Positions 23,017-31,991 of a DNA stretch of 64,000 nt are shown here, piece after piece. Under the pieces are notes generated by a model. It worked only from the letters and a program-made list of their open reading frames with translations, did no database searches and was not told where the DNA came from. The stretch's first letter is position 1; every line of letters starts with the position of its first letter. Both the position numbers and the translations under genes were made by a program. This DNA is from Candidatus Villigracilis adiacens (GTDB lineage Bacteria > Chloroflexota > Anaerolineae > Anaerolineales > Villigracilaceae): the NCBI GenBank assembly GCA_016703605.1, contig JADJBU010000002.1, forward strand, positions 434,001 to 498,000. Direction: 5' to 3'.

Positions 23017-24237
23017 ATGATCAACTATTTCAAACTTGCATACCGCAACCTCGGCAGGCATCGCAGGCGTTCGCTGCTTTCGGCGCTGGCGCTGGCGCTG
23101 GGAACCGCCCTGCTGATGTTCATCGCCGCATTCTTTCAGGGCGAGATGCGCAGTTCGATGGAAACCACGCTGAAACTCAACACCGGTCACCTGCAAGTGC
23201 GGGATGAAGACTACGACCCGGACAAACTCTCCGTGGCATGGGAGTACCTGATCGAGAACCCGGATCAAGCCGCGGCGCAGATCGAATCGCTGGACCCGGT
23301 GCTTGCGGCTACGCCGAGGCTTTTGGCGAGCGGCATCGTCTCCGTCCGCGATGAATCGGCCGGGGTGCAGATCATGGGCATCGTCCCGGAGTCCGAGGCG
23401 AACGCTCCCTATCGCGATGGAATCGTGTCGGGAGAATTCATCACCGCCGACGACCGCGAGGGAATCATCATCGGGCTTCCGCTCGCCGAGAGTTTGGATT
23501 TGCGGGCAGGCGACTCGATCAACCTGCTGGTCAACACCTCCGACGGCGACGTGGACGAACAGCAGTTCACCGTGCGCGGAATTTTCACCACCGGCACAAG
23601 CGCATGGGACAAAGGCGTTGTCTTCCTGCCGCTTGCCAAAGCGCAGGCGTTTGCCCGCGCGGAAAACCATGCCAGCATCATCTTTGTTTTGCTAAACGAC
23701 CGCGAACAGGCGGATGAAGTTGCAGCCGCGATTCAAGGCGAAGGCGTCGTTGTCAAGACCTGGACGCAGATGAACGAACTGCTGGTATTGGTGGAGGATT
23801 TTTCGAATGCGTATCTTGCCGTCATCAACCTGATCGTGCTGGGCGTGACCGCGACGGTCATCGTGAACACACTGTTGATGTCCGTCTTCGAACGCACGCG
23901 CGAGATCGGCATTTTATCCGCCATCGGCATGAAGGGCAGGCAGGTGATCGCGTTGTTCCTTGCCGAAGCGAGTCTGTTGGCGTTCGGTGGAATTGGAGCC
24001 GGGGCATTGGCGGGCTGGGCGCTCTCGGCGTATTTCGGAAAGGTCGGCGTGTACTTCGGCGACCTGGGCATCGGCGAACAGATGCTGTTGGAAGACCGCA
24101 TCTATACCTACCTCACGCTCGATTCCGCCGTCAGCCTGATCGTCACCGCGTTTTTGGTCACCGTCCTCGCTTCACTGTACCCGGCGCGCATGGCGTCGCG
24201 CATGGAGCCTGTCGAAGCGCTGCACGGAAAACAGTAA
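23017..24237 (+). CDS. ABC transporter permease, FtsX/MacB type (second)
   Basis: A 406-aa paralogue of the preceding gene: N-terminal RRSLLSALALALGTALLMFIAAFFQGEM helix, MacB_PCD domain, and an FtsX core with VIVNTLLMSVFERTREIGILSAIGMKGRQVIALFLAEASLLAFGG. The shared FERTREIGI motif at the coupling helix contacts the ATPase. GGAGAA lies upstream. The two permeases probably form a heterodimer, as LolC/LolE do. Confidence 0.9.
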   Translation: MINYFKLAYRNLGRHRRRSLLSALALALGTALLMFIAAFFQGEMRSSMETTLKLNTGHLQVRDEDYDPDKLSVAWEYLIENPDQAAAQIESLDPVLAATPRLLASGIVSVRDESAGVQIMGIVPESEANAPYRDGIVSGEFITADDREGIIIGLPLAESLDLRAGDSINLLVNTSDGDVDEQQFTVRGIFTTGTSAWDKGVVFLPLAKAQAFARAENHASIIFVLLNDREQADEVAAAIQGEGVVVKTWTQMNELLVLVEDFSNAYLAVINLIVLGVTATVIVNTLLMSVFERTREIGILSAIGMKGRQVIALFLAEASLLAFGGIGAGALAGWALSAYFGKVGVYFGDLGIGEQMLLEDRIYTYLTLDSAVSLIVTAFLVTVLASLYPARMASRMEPVEALHGKQ

Positions 24238-24244
24238 TGCGAAA

Positions 24245-24369
24245 GTAACTACTCAGCGGCTTGTCATTTCGACGAGCGCCAGCGAGGAGAAATCTACGCA
24301 ATATTGAGAAAGATTTCTCGCTGCCGCTCGAAATGACAAGGCAGGGTAGTGAATTGGCTAAGCAGTTAC
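24245..24369. repeat. Palindromic repeat, GTAACTACTCAGC type
   Basis: The outer ends are GTAACTACTCAGC and GCTAAGCAGTTAC; the inner layer is TTGTCATTTCGACGAGC … GCTCGAAATGACAA. It is a sister of 1410-1517 and fills the gap between the second permease and the ATPase gene. Confidence 0.75.
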
Positions 24370-24420
24370 AACCGGAAGGCGGCATAAATGTCGCGGCACG
24401 AAATTTCAAGGAGAAACAAC

Positions 24421-25104
24421 ATGGAAGTCGCAAAATTAACCAACGTCACCCGCGTCTACAAGATCGGCGAAGTGGAAACCCGCGCCTTGAACGGCGTCAG
24501 CATGGCGATCTCGGACGGCGAATTCACCTCGTTGGTCGGTCCCTCCGGCTCCGGCAAGACGACGCTTTTGCAGTTGATCGGCTGCCTGGATAAACCCACC
24601 TCGGGCAGCGTAATCATCGGCGGGCAGGAGACGACAAACCTGAGCCGCAACCAGCGCGCGGACTTGCGCAAGGGAACGATCGGCTTCGTCTTTCAATTCT
24701 TCGCGCTCATCCCGACATTGACCGCTTATGAAAACGTGGAAATGCCGCTCCTGCTCAACGGCAAAACTCCCGCCCAGCGCAAACAGCGCGTGATGGAACT
24801 GCTCGAAGCGGTTGATCTCGCAGACCGGGGGCATCACCGTCCCGACCAACTCAGCGGCGGGCAGCAGCAGCGCGTCGCCGTCGCCCGGGCGCTATCCACG
24901 AACCCGAAGATGATTCTCGCCGACGAACCCACCGCCAACCTCGATACCGCCAACGGCGAACAGGTGATGGAGATCATGAAAAAGCTCAACAAGGAGACGG
25001 GCGTCACCTTCGTCTTCGCCACGCACGATCCGCGCGTGATCAAATACGCCTCGCGTGTGGTGACGTTGGAAGACGGTGTGATCGTCAAGGATACAAAAGG
25101 CTAA
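24421..25104 (+). CDS. ABC transporter ATP-binding protein, MacB/LolD type
   Basis: A 227-aa ATPase of the LolD/MacB/FtsE class. Walker A is VGPSGSGKTTLLQLIG, the Q-loop is in GFVFQFFALIPTLTAYENVEMPL (the ENVEMPLLL hallmark), the signature is LSGGQQQRVAVARAL, Walker B is MILADEPTANLD, and the H-loop is FATHDPRV. AAGGAG lies 7 nt before the ATG, which decides the start over an upstream in-frame ATG at 24388. It drives the two FtsX-type permeases. Confidence 0.95.
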   Translation: MEVAKLTNVTRVYKIGEVETRALNGVSMAISDGEFTSLVGPSGSGKTTLLQLIGCLDKPTSGSVIIGGQETTNLSRNQRADLRKGTIGFVFQFFALIPTLTAYENVEMPLLLNGKTPAQRKQRVMELLEAVDLADRGHHRPDQLSGGQQQRVAVARALSTNPKMILADEPTANLDTANGEQVMEIMKKLNKETGVTFVFATHDPRVIKYASRVVTLEDGVIVKDTKG

Positions 25105-25160
25105 AACTCATACTCGATAAAACCTTTGCAAAACCTGTGCAATCTGTTATACTTTGAAAT

Positions 25161-25234
25161 GTAACTTCTCAGCCTGGCAGGTACTTCCTCTGGCGCAAGA
25201 AGCCCCAGCGTGCGTTTCTTGAGAACAGTTGCGA
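25161..25234. repeat. Fragment of the GTAACT..CTCAGCCTG repeat
   Basis: GTAACTTCTCAGCCTGGCAGG matches the outer end of the 1410 and 24245 elements; the right part is degraded. It lies directly before a MITE-like copy. Confidence 0.4.
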
Positions 25235-25239
25235 AATCA

Positions 25240-25367
25240 GTGTGCAGGCAAAACATGTCAGGCACGGAGTCGAAAGCGGCGCAGAGTGACGCCGTGGCGG
25301 CATCTCCCGACTTTCGAGCAAAATCGGGAGATGCCGCAGTCCACATTGACAACCTTTGCTTGCACAC
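25240..25367. mobile_element. MITE-like element, copy 2 (128 bp, reverse orientation)
   Basis: It begins GTGTGCAGGCAAAACATGTC and ends AACCTTTGCTTGCACAC, the same termini as copies 1 and 3 but inverted. The inner GTGGCGCC hairpin is degenerate here. It lies between the ATPase gene and the first HlyD-like gene. Confidence 0.85.
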
Positions 25368-25403
25368 CGAAATCATGGATTACACAGTTTGGAGAAACAA
25401 AGA

Positions 25404-26237
25404 ATGAAAAAAGTATTTTTGGTAATTTTCAGCCTGCTGGCGCTCACCCTGTCGGCTTGCGGGCAGGCAGGTTCACAAGAGGCAGTCCCCACCGTTATGC
25501 TCGATGCGGGTAACGCCTCGGAACCCGCAGACGACCAAGCCTCGAGCGGAGATTCAGTCACCGCCTCGGCAATCGTCGTCCCCGTGCAGGATGCGAATCT
25601 TTCCTCCACCGCCATTGCGCGCGTGACCCAGGTCAACGCGCAGGTCGGCGACAAGGTCAAAGCCGGAGATGTTCTGGTTCAGTTCGATACCGCCGTGCTC
25701 GAAGCGAGAGTCCGCGAGGCGGAAGCCAACCTGGCATATGCCGAGATCGAGTTGAGTTACCTCGTCCGCAACGTGGGCTGCCGCGGCGAAGGCTGCGCCC
25801 CATCCTACAAGCATATCGAAGTGGGAGAAGCGGACGTTGCCAAAGCCCAGGCTTTGCTCGATTCAGCCAAAGCGACTCTCGCCTCCCAGTCGGTTCTGAC
25901 CGCGCCGTTTGCTGGTACCGTTATATCGGTTGACATCTCCCCGTATGAGACCGTCACCCCCGGGCAGGTCATCATCGTTCTGGGCGATCTCTCAAAATAT
26001 CAGATCGAAACCACCGACCTGAGCGAACGCGACGTGCCGAACGTGAAAACGGGGCAATCTGCCACAGTCTTCATCGAAGCGCTGGGCGAAGAGTTCAGCG
26101 GAACAGTCGTGGACGTAGACCGCATCTCCTCCGAGATCGGCGGTGACGTGGTCTACAAGGTGACCATCGAACTCGACGAACAGCCCGCCGGTCTACTCTG
26201 GGGCATGAGCGCCGACGTTGAGATCGCGGCGGAGTAG
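25404..26237 (+). CDS. HlyD/MacA-like periplasmic adaptor lipoprotein (first)
   Basis: A 277-aa lipoprotein with signal peptide and lipobox (MKKVFLVIFSLLALTLSAC, Cys 19). The mature part has a split biotinyl-lipoyl-like domain (VNAQVGDKVKAGDVLVQFDTAVLEARV … LTAPFAGTVISVDISPYETVTPGQVIIVLGD) around a short coiled-coil hairpin (about residues 95-160), then a beta-barrel ending VTIELDEQPAGLLWGMSADVEI. Adaptors of this class link MacB/LolCDE-type permeases to substrate. A CRGEGC cysteine pair in the hairpin is unusual. In a monoderm cell it would be anchored to the outer face of the cytoplasmic membrane. Confidence 0.88.
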   Translation: MKKVFLVIFSLLALTLSACGQAGSQEAVPTVMLDAGNASEPADDQASSGDSVTASAIVVPVQDANLSSTAIARVTQVNAQVGDKVKAGDVLVQFDTAVLEARVREAEANLAYAEIELSYLVRNVGCRGEGCAPSYKHIEVGEADVAKAQALLDSAKATLASQSVLTAPFAGTVISVDISPYETVTPGQVIIVLGDLSKYQIETTDLSERDVPNVKTGQSATVFIEALGEEFSGTVVDVDRISSEIGGDVVYKVTIELDEQPAGLLWGMSADVEIAAE

Positions 26238-26242
26238 GCGCG

Positions 26243-27070
26243 ATGAAACGATTTATCTTTGTCGGTTTATTGCTACTGACCGCCTGCGCGAGCCAGCCGG
26301 CTGCCGCCCCGGCAGAGACCGCCGCCCCAACGGTTGAACCGGCGTTTGCCCAAGCCCCGGGTGTCGTCATCGCTTCGGCGGAGGTCGAACCGGGGCAGGT
26401 ATCCCAATTGAGTTTCACCGTCTCGGCAGTGGTCGGGGAAATCCCCGTCAACGAGGGCGATGCGGTGAAGGCGGGGGATACGTTGATGGTATTGAACATG
26501 CCCGAGATCGAATACAACGTCCTCGCTGCCGAGGCGGATTACAAGGCGCGCAGCCAGGCGGCGGAACTGCAGCGAGCCGAAAAGGTTCTGTATGTTGACC
26601 CGAACACCGGGCGGAAGTCCTGGTATTCGCTGCCGCGCGAGGTGTATCTCAAGGCGCTTGCCCAGGCAGATGTGGCAAAAGCCCAATGGGACGCCGCGCT
26701 TGCGAACCTTGCCCAAGCCACGCTGGGCGCCCCCTTCGATGGCACGGTTGCGGATGTGGCGGTTGTTCCCGGCGAGTTGGTGCAGCCGAACCAGGTTGTG
26801 ATTACGCTTGCAGACCTGGAACACATGCAAATCGTCACCACCGATTTGAGCGAACGCGATATTGCCCGGGTGAAGATCGGTCAGACTGCGACTGTCGTGA
26901 TCGAAGCGTTGGGCATTTCCGTCTCCGGCAAGGTTGTCCGCATCTCGCCCATCGCTGAAAATGTCGGCGGGGATGTGGTGTATCCCGTTACGATCGAACT
27001 TGACGAACAACCGGAAGGTTTGATGTGGGGCATGAGCGCGGAGGTGGAGGTCGAGGTGGGGGAGGAATAA
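26243..27070 (+). CDS. HlyD/MacA-like adaptor lipoprotein (second)
   Basis: A 275-aa paralogue of the preceding gene, starting 5 nt after its stop. The lipobox is in MKRFIFVGLLLLTACAS. It has the same split lipoyl domain (GDAVKAGDTLMVLN … LGAPFDGTVADVAVVPGELVQPNQVVITLAD) and barrel (ITTDLSERDIARVKIGQTATVVIEAL), and it ends EGLMWGMSAEVEVEVGEE. The hairpin insert is longer (LYVDPNTGRKSWYSLPREVYLKALAQADVAKA). Two adaptors with two permeases and one ATPase suggest a heteromeric complex. Confidence 0.87.
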   Translation: MKRFIFVGLLLLTACASQPAAAPAETAAPTVEPAFAQAPGVVIASAEVEPGQVSQLSFTVSAVVGEIPVNEGDAVKAGDTLMVLNMPEIEYNVLAAEADYKARSQAAELQRAEKVLYVDPNTGRKSWYSLPREVYLKALAQADVAKAQWDAALANLAQATLGAPFDGTVADVAVVPGELVQPNQVVITLADLEHMQIVTTDLSERDIARVKIGQTATVVIEALGISVSGKVVRISPIAENVGGDVVYPVTIELDEQPEGLMWGMSAEVEVEVGEE

Positions 27071-27107
27071 AGGGGAGAACCCTTCGCAAGGCTGAAAAGA
27101 AAATCAA

Positions 27108-27141
27108 TTGGAGTCCAACGTCTCCCGACGTTGGGCTCCAA
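27108..27141 (+). terminator. Hairpin after the adaptor operon
   Basis: TTGGAGTCCAACGTC and GACGTTGGGCTCCAA form a 15-bp stem with one G·T pair and a TCCC loop. Only ATTT follows, so it is a weak intrinsic terminator or a stabilising hairpin. Confidence 0.5.
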
Positions 27142-27187
27142 TTTCCAAGAACCGGCAAACGCCGTGTTTCGGTACAATCGGGGGGGT

Positions 27188-28213
27188 ATGCCCAGAAAAC
27201 CTTTTTTCATAATGTTGGCTGCCGTCTTCCTTGCCTCCTGCGTCAGCGTGGAGGTAAATGAGCCGGAAACAGCGCCCCCATCCAATTTTGTCACAGCGAC
27301 GCTCGCGCCCACCAAAGAGTCGTACCTTCCGCCCACGCTGACCGCCACGCCCGCAATCACCCTCACGCCGACCTTCGCCGTCACCATTGACCCGAACTGC
27401 GCCGACAGCGCCGTGTTGCTGCGCGATGTGACCGTCCCTGATGGAACCCAACTGAAGCCGGGTGAAAAATTCACCAAGACCTGGGAGTTCATCAATAATG
27501 GGGAATGTCCGTGGTATGGGTATCTTCTCAAGTTTGCCGCTGGCGACCAGATGGGCGCGCCCCTTTCCGCGCCGATCCCGGTCACGCTGCTCAACGAGAA
27601 GGTCCAGGTTTCTGTCGAGTTGACCGCCCCCGCCACGAACGGTTCCTATACGGGCTACTTCACACTCAACGACCCAACCGGCAAAGATGTACCGATCGGT
27701 ATTGAAAAAACATTCTGGGTAAAGATCATCGTAGGGAGTGGGGGTGTCGCACCGCAAGCGACGGTTTCAGGCAGTGTCCCAACCACGTCCGCTGGGACGG
27801 GTGGGAATTGTGCCTACTCACAGAATGCGGGCTATGTAAATCAGATCGCTTCAGCGATCAATCAGGAACGCGCCAATGCCGGCCTGCCTGCTTTGACGAT
27901 CAACCCCATTTTGACAGATGCTGCCCAGTCTCACGCCGCGGACATGGCATGTAGCGGACGCATCAGCCATACCGGTTCAGACGGTTCATCAGCGTATTCA
28001 CGCATCCTTGCATCGGGATACTCTCCTTCCTACTCTGAAGAAATTATCTACGGCGGAGGCGGTCCGCAAGCGGCGATGACTTGGTGGATGAACGATCAAA
28101 TCCATCGCGATGCCATTCTCAACCCCAAGTCTACAGAGATGGGCGTAGGGTATGCCTATTTCGCCAATGGCTCGTATGGGGATTATTTTGTCGTCGAGTT
28201 GGGAAGCCCGTAA
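27188..28213 (+). CDS. Lipoprotein with NBR1-like Ig domain and CAP/SCP domain
   Basis: A 341-aa exported lipoprotein. The signal and lipobox are PFFIMLAAVFLASC. After a Thr/Pro-rich linker (TPAITLTPT), residues about 70-180 form an Ig-like domain of the next-to-BRCA1 type (DVTVPDGTQLKPGEKFTKTWEFINNGECPW). The C-terminal 130 residues are a CAP/SCP (CRISP, Antigen 5, PR-1) domain: INQERANAGLPALTINPILTDAAQSHAADM … RISHTGSDG … ILNPKSTEMGVGYAYF. The start at 27188 is preferred to 27131, which precedes a TACAAT box at 27173-27178; the transcript may lack a leader. Binding to lipid or surface ligands is possible; the role is unknown. Confidence 0.88.
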   Translation: MPRKPFFIMLAAVFLASCVSVEVNEPETAPPSNFVTATLAPTKESYLPPTLTATPAITLTPTFAVTIDPNCADSAVLLRDVTVPDGTQLKPGEKFTKTWEFINNGECPWYGYLLKFAAGDQMGAPLSAPIPVTLLNEKVQVSVELTAPATNGSYTGYFTLNDPTGKDVPIGIEKTFWVKIIVGSGGVAPQATVSGSVPTTSAGTGGNCAYSQNAGYVNQIASAINQERANAGLPALTINPILTDAAQSHAADMACSGRISHTGSDGSSAYSRILASGYSPSYSEEIIYGGGGPQAAMTWWMNDQIHRDAILNPKSTEMGVGYAYFANGSYGDYFVVELGSP

Positions 28214-28217
28214 AAAA

Positions 28218-28252
28218 AGAGGCTCATGTGAAAAGCACATGAGCCTCTTTTT
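28218..28252. terminator. Bidirectional terminator between convergent genes
   Basis: A 13-bp stem (AGAGGCTCATGTG / CACATGAGCCTCT) with loop AAAAG is flanked by an A run and a T run. It serves the CAP lipoprotein (plus) and the SGNH lipoprotein (minus). Confidence 0.9.
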
Positions 28253-28254
28253 AT

Positions 28255-29124
28255 TTATTGTAGTATTGGCGATATGGCATCAAACCATTTTTGGGCGATG
28301 ATGTCGTACCCGGCTTGGTTGGGATGATTGCCATCATCGTAAAGCGTGGCAGGGTTGGTGAAAATGTCGGTCGAGTAGAAGTCCACGATTAGGGCGCCGT
28401 ATTGGACGGCTTTATCGCGGATGATCTGGTTGTAAACATCCACATGGGCAGACATGCGGTTCATTTCATCTGAGGTTATGGCTGTGAACGCTTCACCCTT
28501 TAATGCCACCGGACGTTTGGACTGATCGTCTAAAAGAGCGATGACGACCTGCGCCCCCGTCCCGCGCAGTTGGCTGAGGATGGCGTCAATGTTCGCCTCA
28601 AAATGTTGAGCGTCTGCGGCATCTCCGGCATCGTCAATGTCGCCGCCGTATTCGTAGAGATACCACAGGTCATTGCTGCCGATCCACACCAATGCCAGAA
28701 CCGCTTTGCCTTGTGAGGTTGCATCTTGCAATTCACCTACCGCACGTGTCAGTTGACTTTCAAGCCCCTGATCGCCATTGATGAGCGCATCTGAATTCCA
28801 GCCGGATTGACCGAAATTTGACAAAGTCGAATCCGGGCGAATGGCATTGACCATCTCCAACAGGCGACCGGGATACCCGCGCCCCGAGTCATCGCCGTCA
28901 CCCTGGGTGAGGCTATCGCCGAGGGCAACCATGTGAACAGGTCCGGCGGGAAGCGGAGCGGCGGGTTGAATGTTGACGGGTGGATTACTGTCTGCTTGAG
29001 ATGCATCCTCTGTTTGAGGCGCTTTGCTTATGGTTTCTTCATTGGATGGTTCTGTGGAGGGAGTAGAACCCGGAAGATTGCAGGCAGATAAAAACAGCGC
29101 AAAAAGCAATATATATTTTTTCAT
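28255..29124 (-). CDS. SGNH/GDSL-type esterase lipoprotein
   Basis: A 289-aa lipoprotein (MKKYILLFALFLSACN lipobox) with an acidic Ser/Thr-rich linker and an SGNH hydrolase domain. Block I is HMVALGDSLTQGDGDD, block II Gly is in NFGQSGWNSDAL, block III is VWIGSNDLW, and block V is DDGNHPNQAGYDIIA. It probably hydrolyses an ester on a lipid or surface glycan outside the cell. The start at 29124 fits the signal peptide. Upstream on the minus strand is TATAAT (about 29151), flanked by inverted repeats GACATGTCCTCG / CGAGGACAT (about 29126-29188) that may be an operator. Confidence 0.9.
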   Translation of the reverse strand: MKKYILLFALFLSACNLPGSTPSTEPSNEETISKAPQTEDASQADSNPPVNIQPAAPLPAGPVHMVALGDSLTQGDGDDSGRGYPGRLLEMVNAIRPDSTLSNFGQSGWNSDALINGDQGLESQLTRAVGELQDATSQGKAVLALVWIGSNDLWYLYEYGGDIDDAGDAADAQHFEANIDAILSQLRGTGAQVVIALLDDQSKRPVALKGEAFTAITSDEMNRMSAHVDVYNQIIRDKAVQYGALIVDFYSTDIFTNPATLYDDGNHPNQAGYDIIAQKWFDAISPILQ

Positions 29125-29192
29125 GATATGTCCTCGGCTTGTATTTCTTTGGATTATACAGAACCCAATCATTCGAGGACATGTCAAAAATG

Positions 29193-30404
29193 TTATGTCA
29201 AAATATTCCTCATCACGGGCTGATATTCAGGGAAGACATCGCTGGTCGCGGGGTTGTTCAAACGTTTGCTCAACACTTCAGAAAGCACATCACGATAATC
29301 CGTCGTCACCGCTAAGTCACCGGGACCGATGAGTTGACCTTCTTCCAAGCCGGGCCACTGCCCGTGGACTTTTCCGCCATCCACATTGCCACCCAAAACC
29401 ATCATCATGCTGCCGTGACCGTGATCGGTGCCGAGACTGCCGTTCTCGTAAGCCCGCCGCCCAAACTCAGACATGGTGACGGTGGTGAGTTTGTTCATGT
29501 GGTCTGCCATATCGGCATGAAAGGCAGCGAGCCCTTCGGCGAGGTCTTTCATCAGATTCGGCATGAGACCAGTCATTGAACCTTGCGTGAAGTGCGTGTC
29601 CCAGCCGCCGAGGTCAATGGCTGAGACTTCGAGCCCGACTTCGGCTTTGATGAGCATGGCGGTTTGTTTGAGTGCGAGACCGAATTCGGTGTCGGGGTAA
29701 GTGGTAATTGGTGAGTGGTAATTGGTGGGGTCGAGTTTCTGGAGGGTGTCCATGATGGATAGTGTGTCTTGACCCAAAGCATCTTCTTGATAGACATAAT
29801 TCAACGCAGCGCGCATTTGCTGCAGGGCGCGTGGATCGCCACCGAGGTGAAAGTCTGCTATGGAGCGCAGGGCGGAGACGGGGACACTTCCGCTCAAACT
29901 GCGCTGCGGGCGGGTGCCCATGCCCACGGCTCGCAATGGCGATGAGTTGCCGGTGTTCAAGGTGGCGAGGTGACGCCCGATCCAACCCGAGGCGGGACCG
30001 CGTTCATCGTCCACGCCGCGTTCCATCAGTTCCATCGCTTTGAAGTGACTGCGCGATTCGTCCGGTGCGCCACAGGCATGGATGATGGCGAGTTGTCTGC
30101 TTTGCCAGGCTTCGAGTAGAGAACTCATGTTTGGATGAAAACCAAAGAAACCATCCAAATCCACAGTTCTTTCTTCTTTCATCTTTCTTGAATCATCTGG
30201 TCTTGCAATACCCAACGTCGGGCGCAATAGATAATAAGCATCTTCGCCATGCGGCACGACCATATTGAGCACGTCCGCGGCGCCACGCAGGAAGACGACG
30301 ACGAGCGTGTCTCCGCGCGGGGCGGTGTTCTTGGGTGCGAAGGACAGGCGCGGCATCCATGGCTTACTGGGAATTTGATGAAGTACAGGTAAGGTTTCGA
30401 GCAT
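29193..30404 (-). CDS. DUF1501 family protein
   Basis: A 403-aa member of the DUF1501 (sulfatase-like) family: GDTLVVVFLRGAADVLNMVVPHG near the N-terminus, HPNMSSLLEAWQSRQLAIIHACG, then SAIDLGGWDTHFTQG and a C-terminal VTMSEFGRRAYENGSLGTDHGHGSMMMVLGGNVDGGKVHG block. These genes almost always follow a DUF1800 gene, as here. Their products are thought to act at the cell surface; the function is not established. The segment LDPTNYHSPITTYPDTEF (about 29690-29735) comes from word-like DNA (GTAATTGGTGAGTGGTAATTGG) read in frame. The start at 30404 is chosen after the upstream stop; a longer form to 30458 is possible. Confidence 0.87.
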   Translation of the reverse strand: MLETLPVLHQIPSKPWMPRLSFAPKNTAPRGDTLVVVFLRGAADVLNMVVPHGEDAYYLLRPTLGIARPDDSRKMKEERTVDLDGFFGFHPNMSSLLEAWQSRQLAIIHACGAPDESRSHFKAMELMERGVDDERGPASGWIGRHLATLNTGNSSPLRAVGMGTRPQRSLSGSVPVSALRSIADFHLGGDPRALQQMRAALNYVYQEDALGQDTLSIMDTLQKLDPTNYHSPITTYPDTEFGLALKQTAMLIKAEVGLEVSAIDLGGWDTHFTQGSMTGLMPNLMKDLAEGLAAFHADMADHMNKLTTVTMSEFGRRAYENGSLGTDHGHGSMMMVLGGNVDGGKVHGQWPGLEEGQLIGPGDLAVTTDYRDVLSEVLSKRLNNPATSDVFPEYQPVMRNILT

Positions 30405-30448
30405 TGGGTCTCCAATATTGAAACGCAACCTGAAGGTTGCGGTACTTG

Positions 30449-31930
30449 TCAACGCCACTGAAATGCAGGGGACGCGATGAGACTCGCGGCGATGATTTGC
30501 AGAGTCTCTTCCGGCGTAGCACCCGCCGAATGGACGGTATCAATCATCCCGTCGCGGGTGAGGCGATCTAACGGCGTGCCTAAAAGCAATGAGGCGAGGG
30601 AATCCACATCGGTGTGTAAACTGCCAGTCGAAGAGACATCCAATAAACCATTGAGGTTGTGTTTCGTTTTTGGAAGCTCGTTGCGGATCAATTCAAATGC
30701 GAATTGCCAGCGCGGCATGAGGCTGCCTTGCCAGGCGTCGCTCGTGTCGGGGTAGCCATCGGGCGTCGTCCAGTTGAAATACATTTGACCCATTTGCATG
30801 AGCGGGTTGTGCATGGCAACGCCGTCGGTTTCAACGCTGAGCATGCGCAGCGCGGAAAGCACAAAATTAAGCGGACGTTTGTATTTGGGCTGTGCGAAGG
30901 CAAGACCATCAAGCAGGATGACTCGCAAAACAGATTTGATATCACCTTTGGTGGCGAGAAATGTTTGCGCGGCTTTCTCAATAATTTCTTGCGGCGGTTC
31001 ATCAGCGATAAAGCGACGCGCGAGTTTGGTGCAGATAAATTTCGCAGTGGATGGATGCAAGGCGAGATGCTCGATGACTTGCTCCGCTTCACTCTGACCC
31101 GATTCCTGAATCGCGAGACCCAGAACATTTTTCTCGCCGGGTTCGTGCTGATCTTCTTTGAAGACGAAATCGCCGAGCCAGAAATGTTCTTTGACCGACC
31201 AACCCGTGAGACAACGCGCGAGCTGCATGACGTCGTTTTGAGAATAACCGCCGTTTACACCGAGGGTGTGGAGTTCCATTAACTCGCGGGCGTAATTCTC
31301 GTTGGGCGTGCCTTTGACATTGGCTTGATTGTCGAGATAGGTGAGCATGGCAGGCGAATGCGCGGACGCCCAGACAAGGTCGCGGAAATTTCCGAGCGCA
31401 TGTTTGCGAATCACGTCGCGGTCATCCACGGTCTTGAGATAGAAGCAAGGTTCTTTCTCGATGAAGATGTTGAAGTGGTCGCTCCAGAAATCCACCATCA
31501 CTTCATAGAGTTGACGCTTGCTATACAGTTGACGCAGGAAGGTGGCTTGACGCAGTTCATTGACAGGACGTTCGCGGTCATAGCCGTCGAAAAGTTGGTT
31601 GGTGACGGCTTCGATCTCGTTGGCTGCCATTTTCAATGTGTCGAAGGTCGAAAGTTGAAGGTCGAGAGCGAGGTCGTTGATGGTTTCGAAGTCGAGTTGT
31701 TCTTCGATGTAGTTTGCCAAGCCGATCTCTGCGAGTCGGGCGCGCTCGTCCGCTCGTGCGCCGAAGGTGATGCGATTCAGCGCGGTGAAATCTGCAACGC
31801 TGAGCGGACTCCATGGGACGACGGGCTGGTCGTTGGTGAGTCGTCGCACGGCGGGAGCGCAGGCGTTGAGGGCGGCGCTGGCGGAGAGGAGTGTGGCGAG
31901 CTTGAGGAAGTCGCGGCGAGAAAGGGTCAT
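30449..31930 (-). CDS. DUF1800 family protein with Tat/lipoprotein-type signal
   Basis: A 493-aa DUF1800 member. The N-terminus is a twin-arginine signal with a lipobox (SRRDFLKLATLLSASAALNAC). Family blocks include ALNRITFGARADERARLAEIGLANYIEEQL, MVDFWSDHFNIFIEK, NENYARELMELHTLGVNGGYSQNDVMQLARCLTGW and a C-terminal DGYPDTSDAWQGS. It is exported folded and anchored outside. It pairs with the DUF1501 gene. Word-like bases at about 31638-31670 encode LDLQLSTFDT. It may belong to the same transcription unit as the sigma/anti-sigma genes upstream, though low-complexity gaps separate them. Confidence 0.88.
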   Translation of the reverse strand: MTLSRRDFLKLATLLSASAALNACAPAVRRLTNDQPVVPWSPLSVADFTALNRITFGARADERARLAEIGLANYIEEQLDFETINDLALDLQLSTFDTLKMAANEIEAVTNQLFDGYDRERPVNELRQATFLRQLYSKRQLYEVMVDFWSDHFNIFIEKEPCFYLKTVDDRDVIRKHALGNFRDLVWASAHSPAMLTYLDNQANVKGTPNENYARELMELHTLGVNGGYSQNDVMQLARCLTGWSVKEHFWLGDFVFKEDQHEPGEKNVLGLAIQESGQSEAEQVIEHLALHPSTAKFICTKLARRFIADEPPQEIIEKAAQTFLATKGDIKSVLRVILLDGLAFAQPKYKRPLNFVLSALRMLSVETDGVAMHNPLMQMGQMYFNWTTPDGYPDTSDAWQGSLMPRWQFAFELIRNELPKTKHNLNGLLDVSSTGSLHTDVDSLASLLLGTPLDRLTRDGMIDTVHSAGATPEETLQIIAASLIASPAFQWR

Positions 31931-31991
31931 AGTAACCAGTTTTCAGTAACCAGTAATTAGTGAACAGTAGAAAGAGGAAAGAAGAAAGAGA

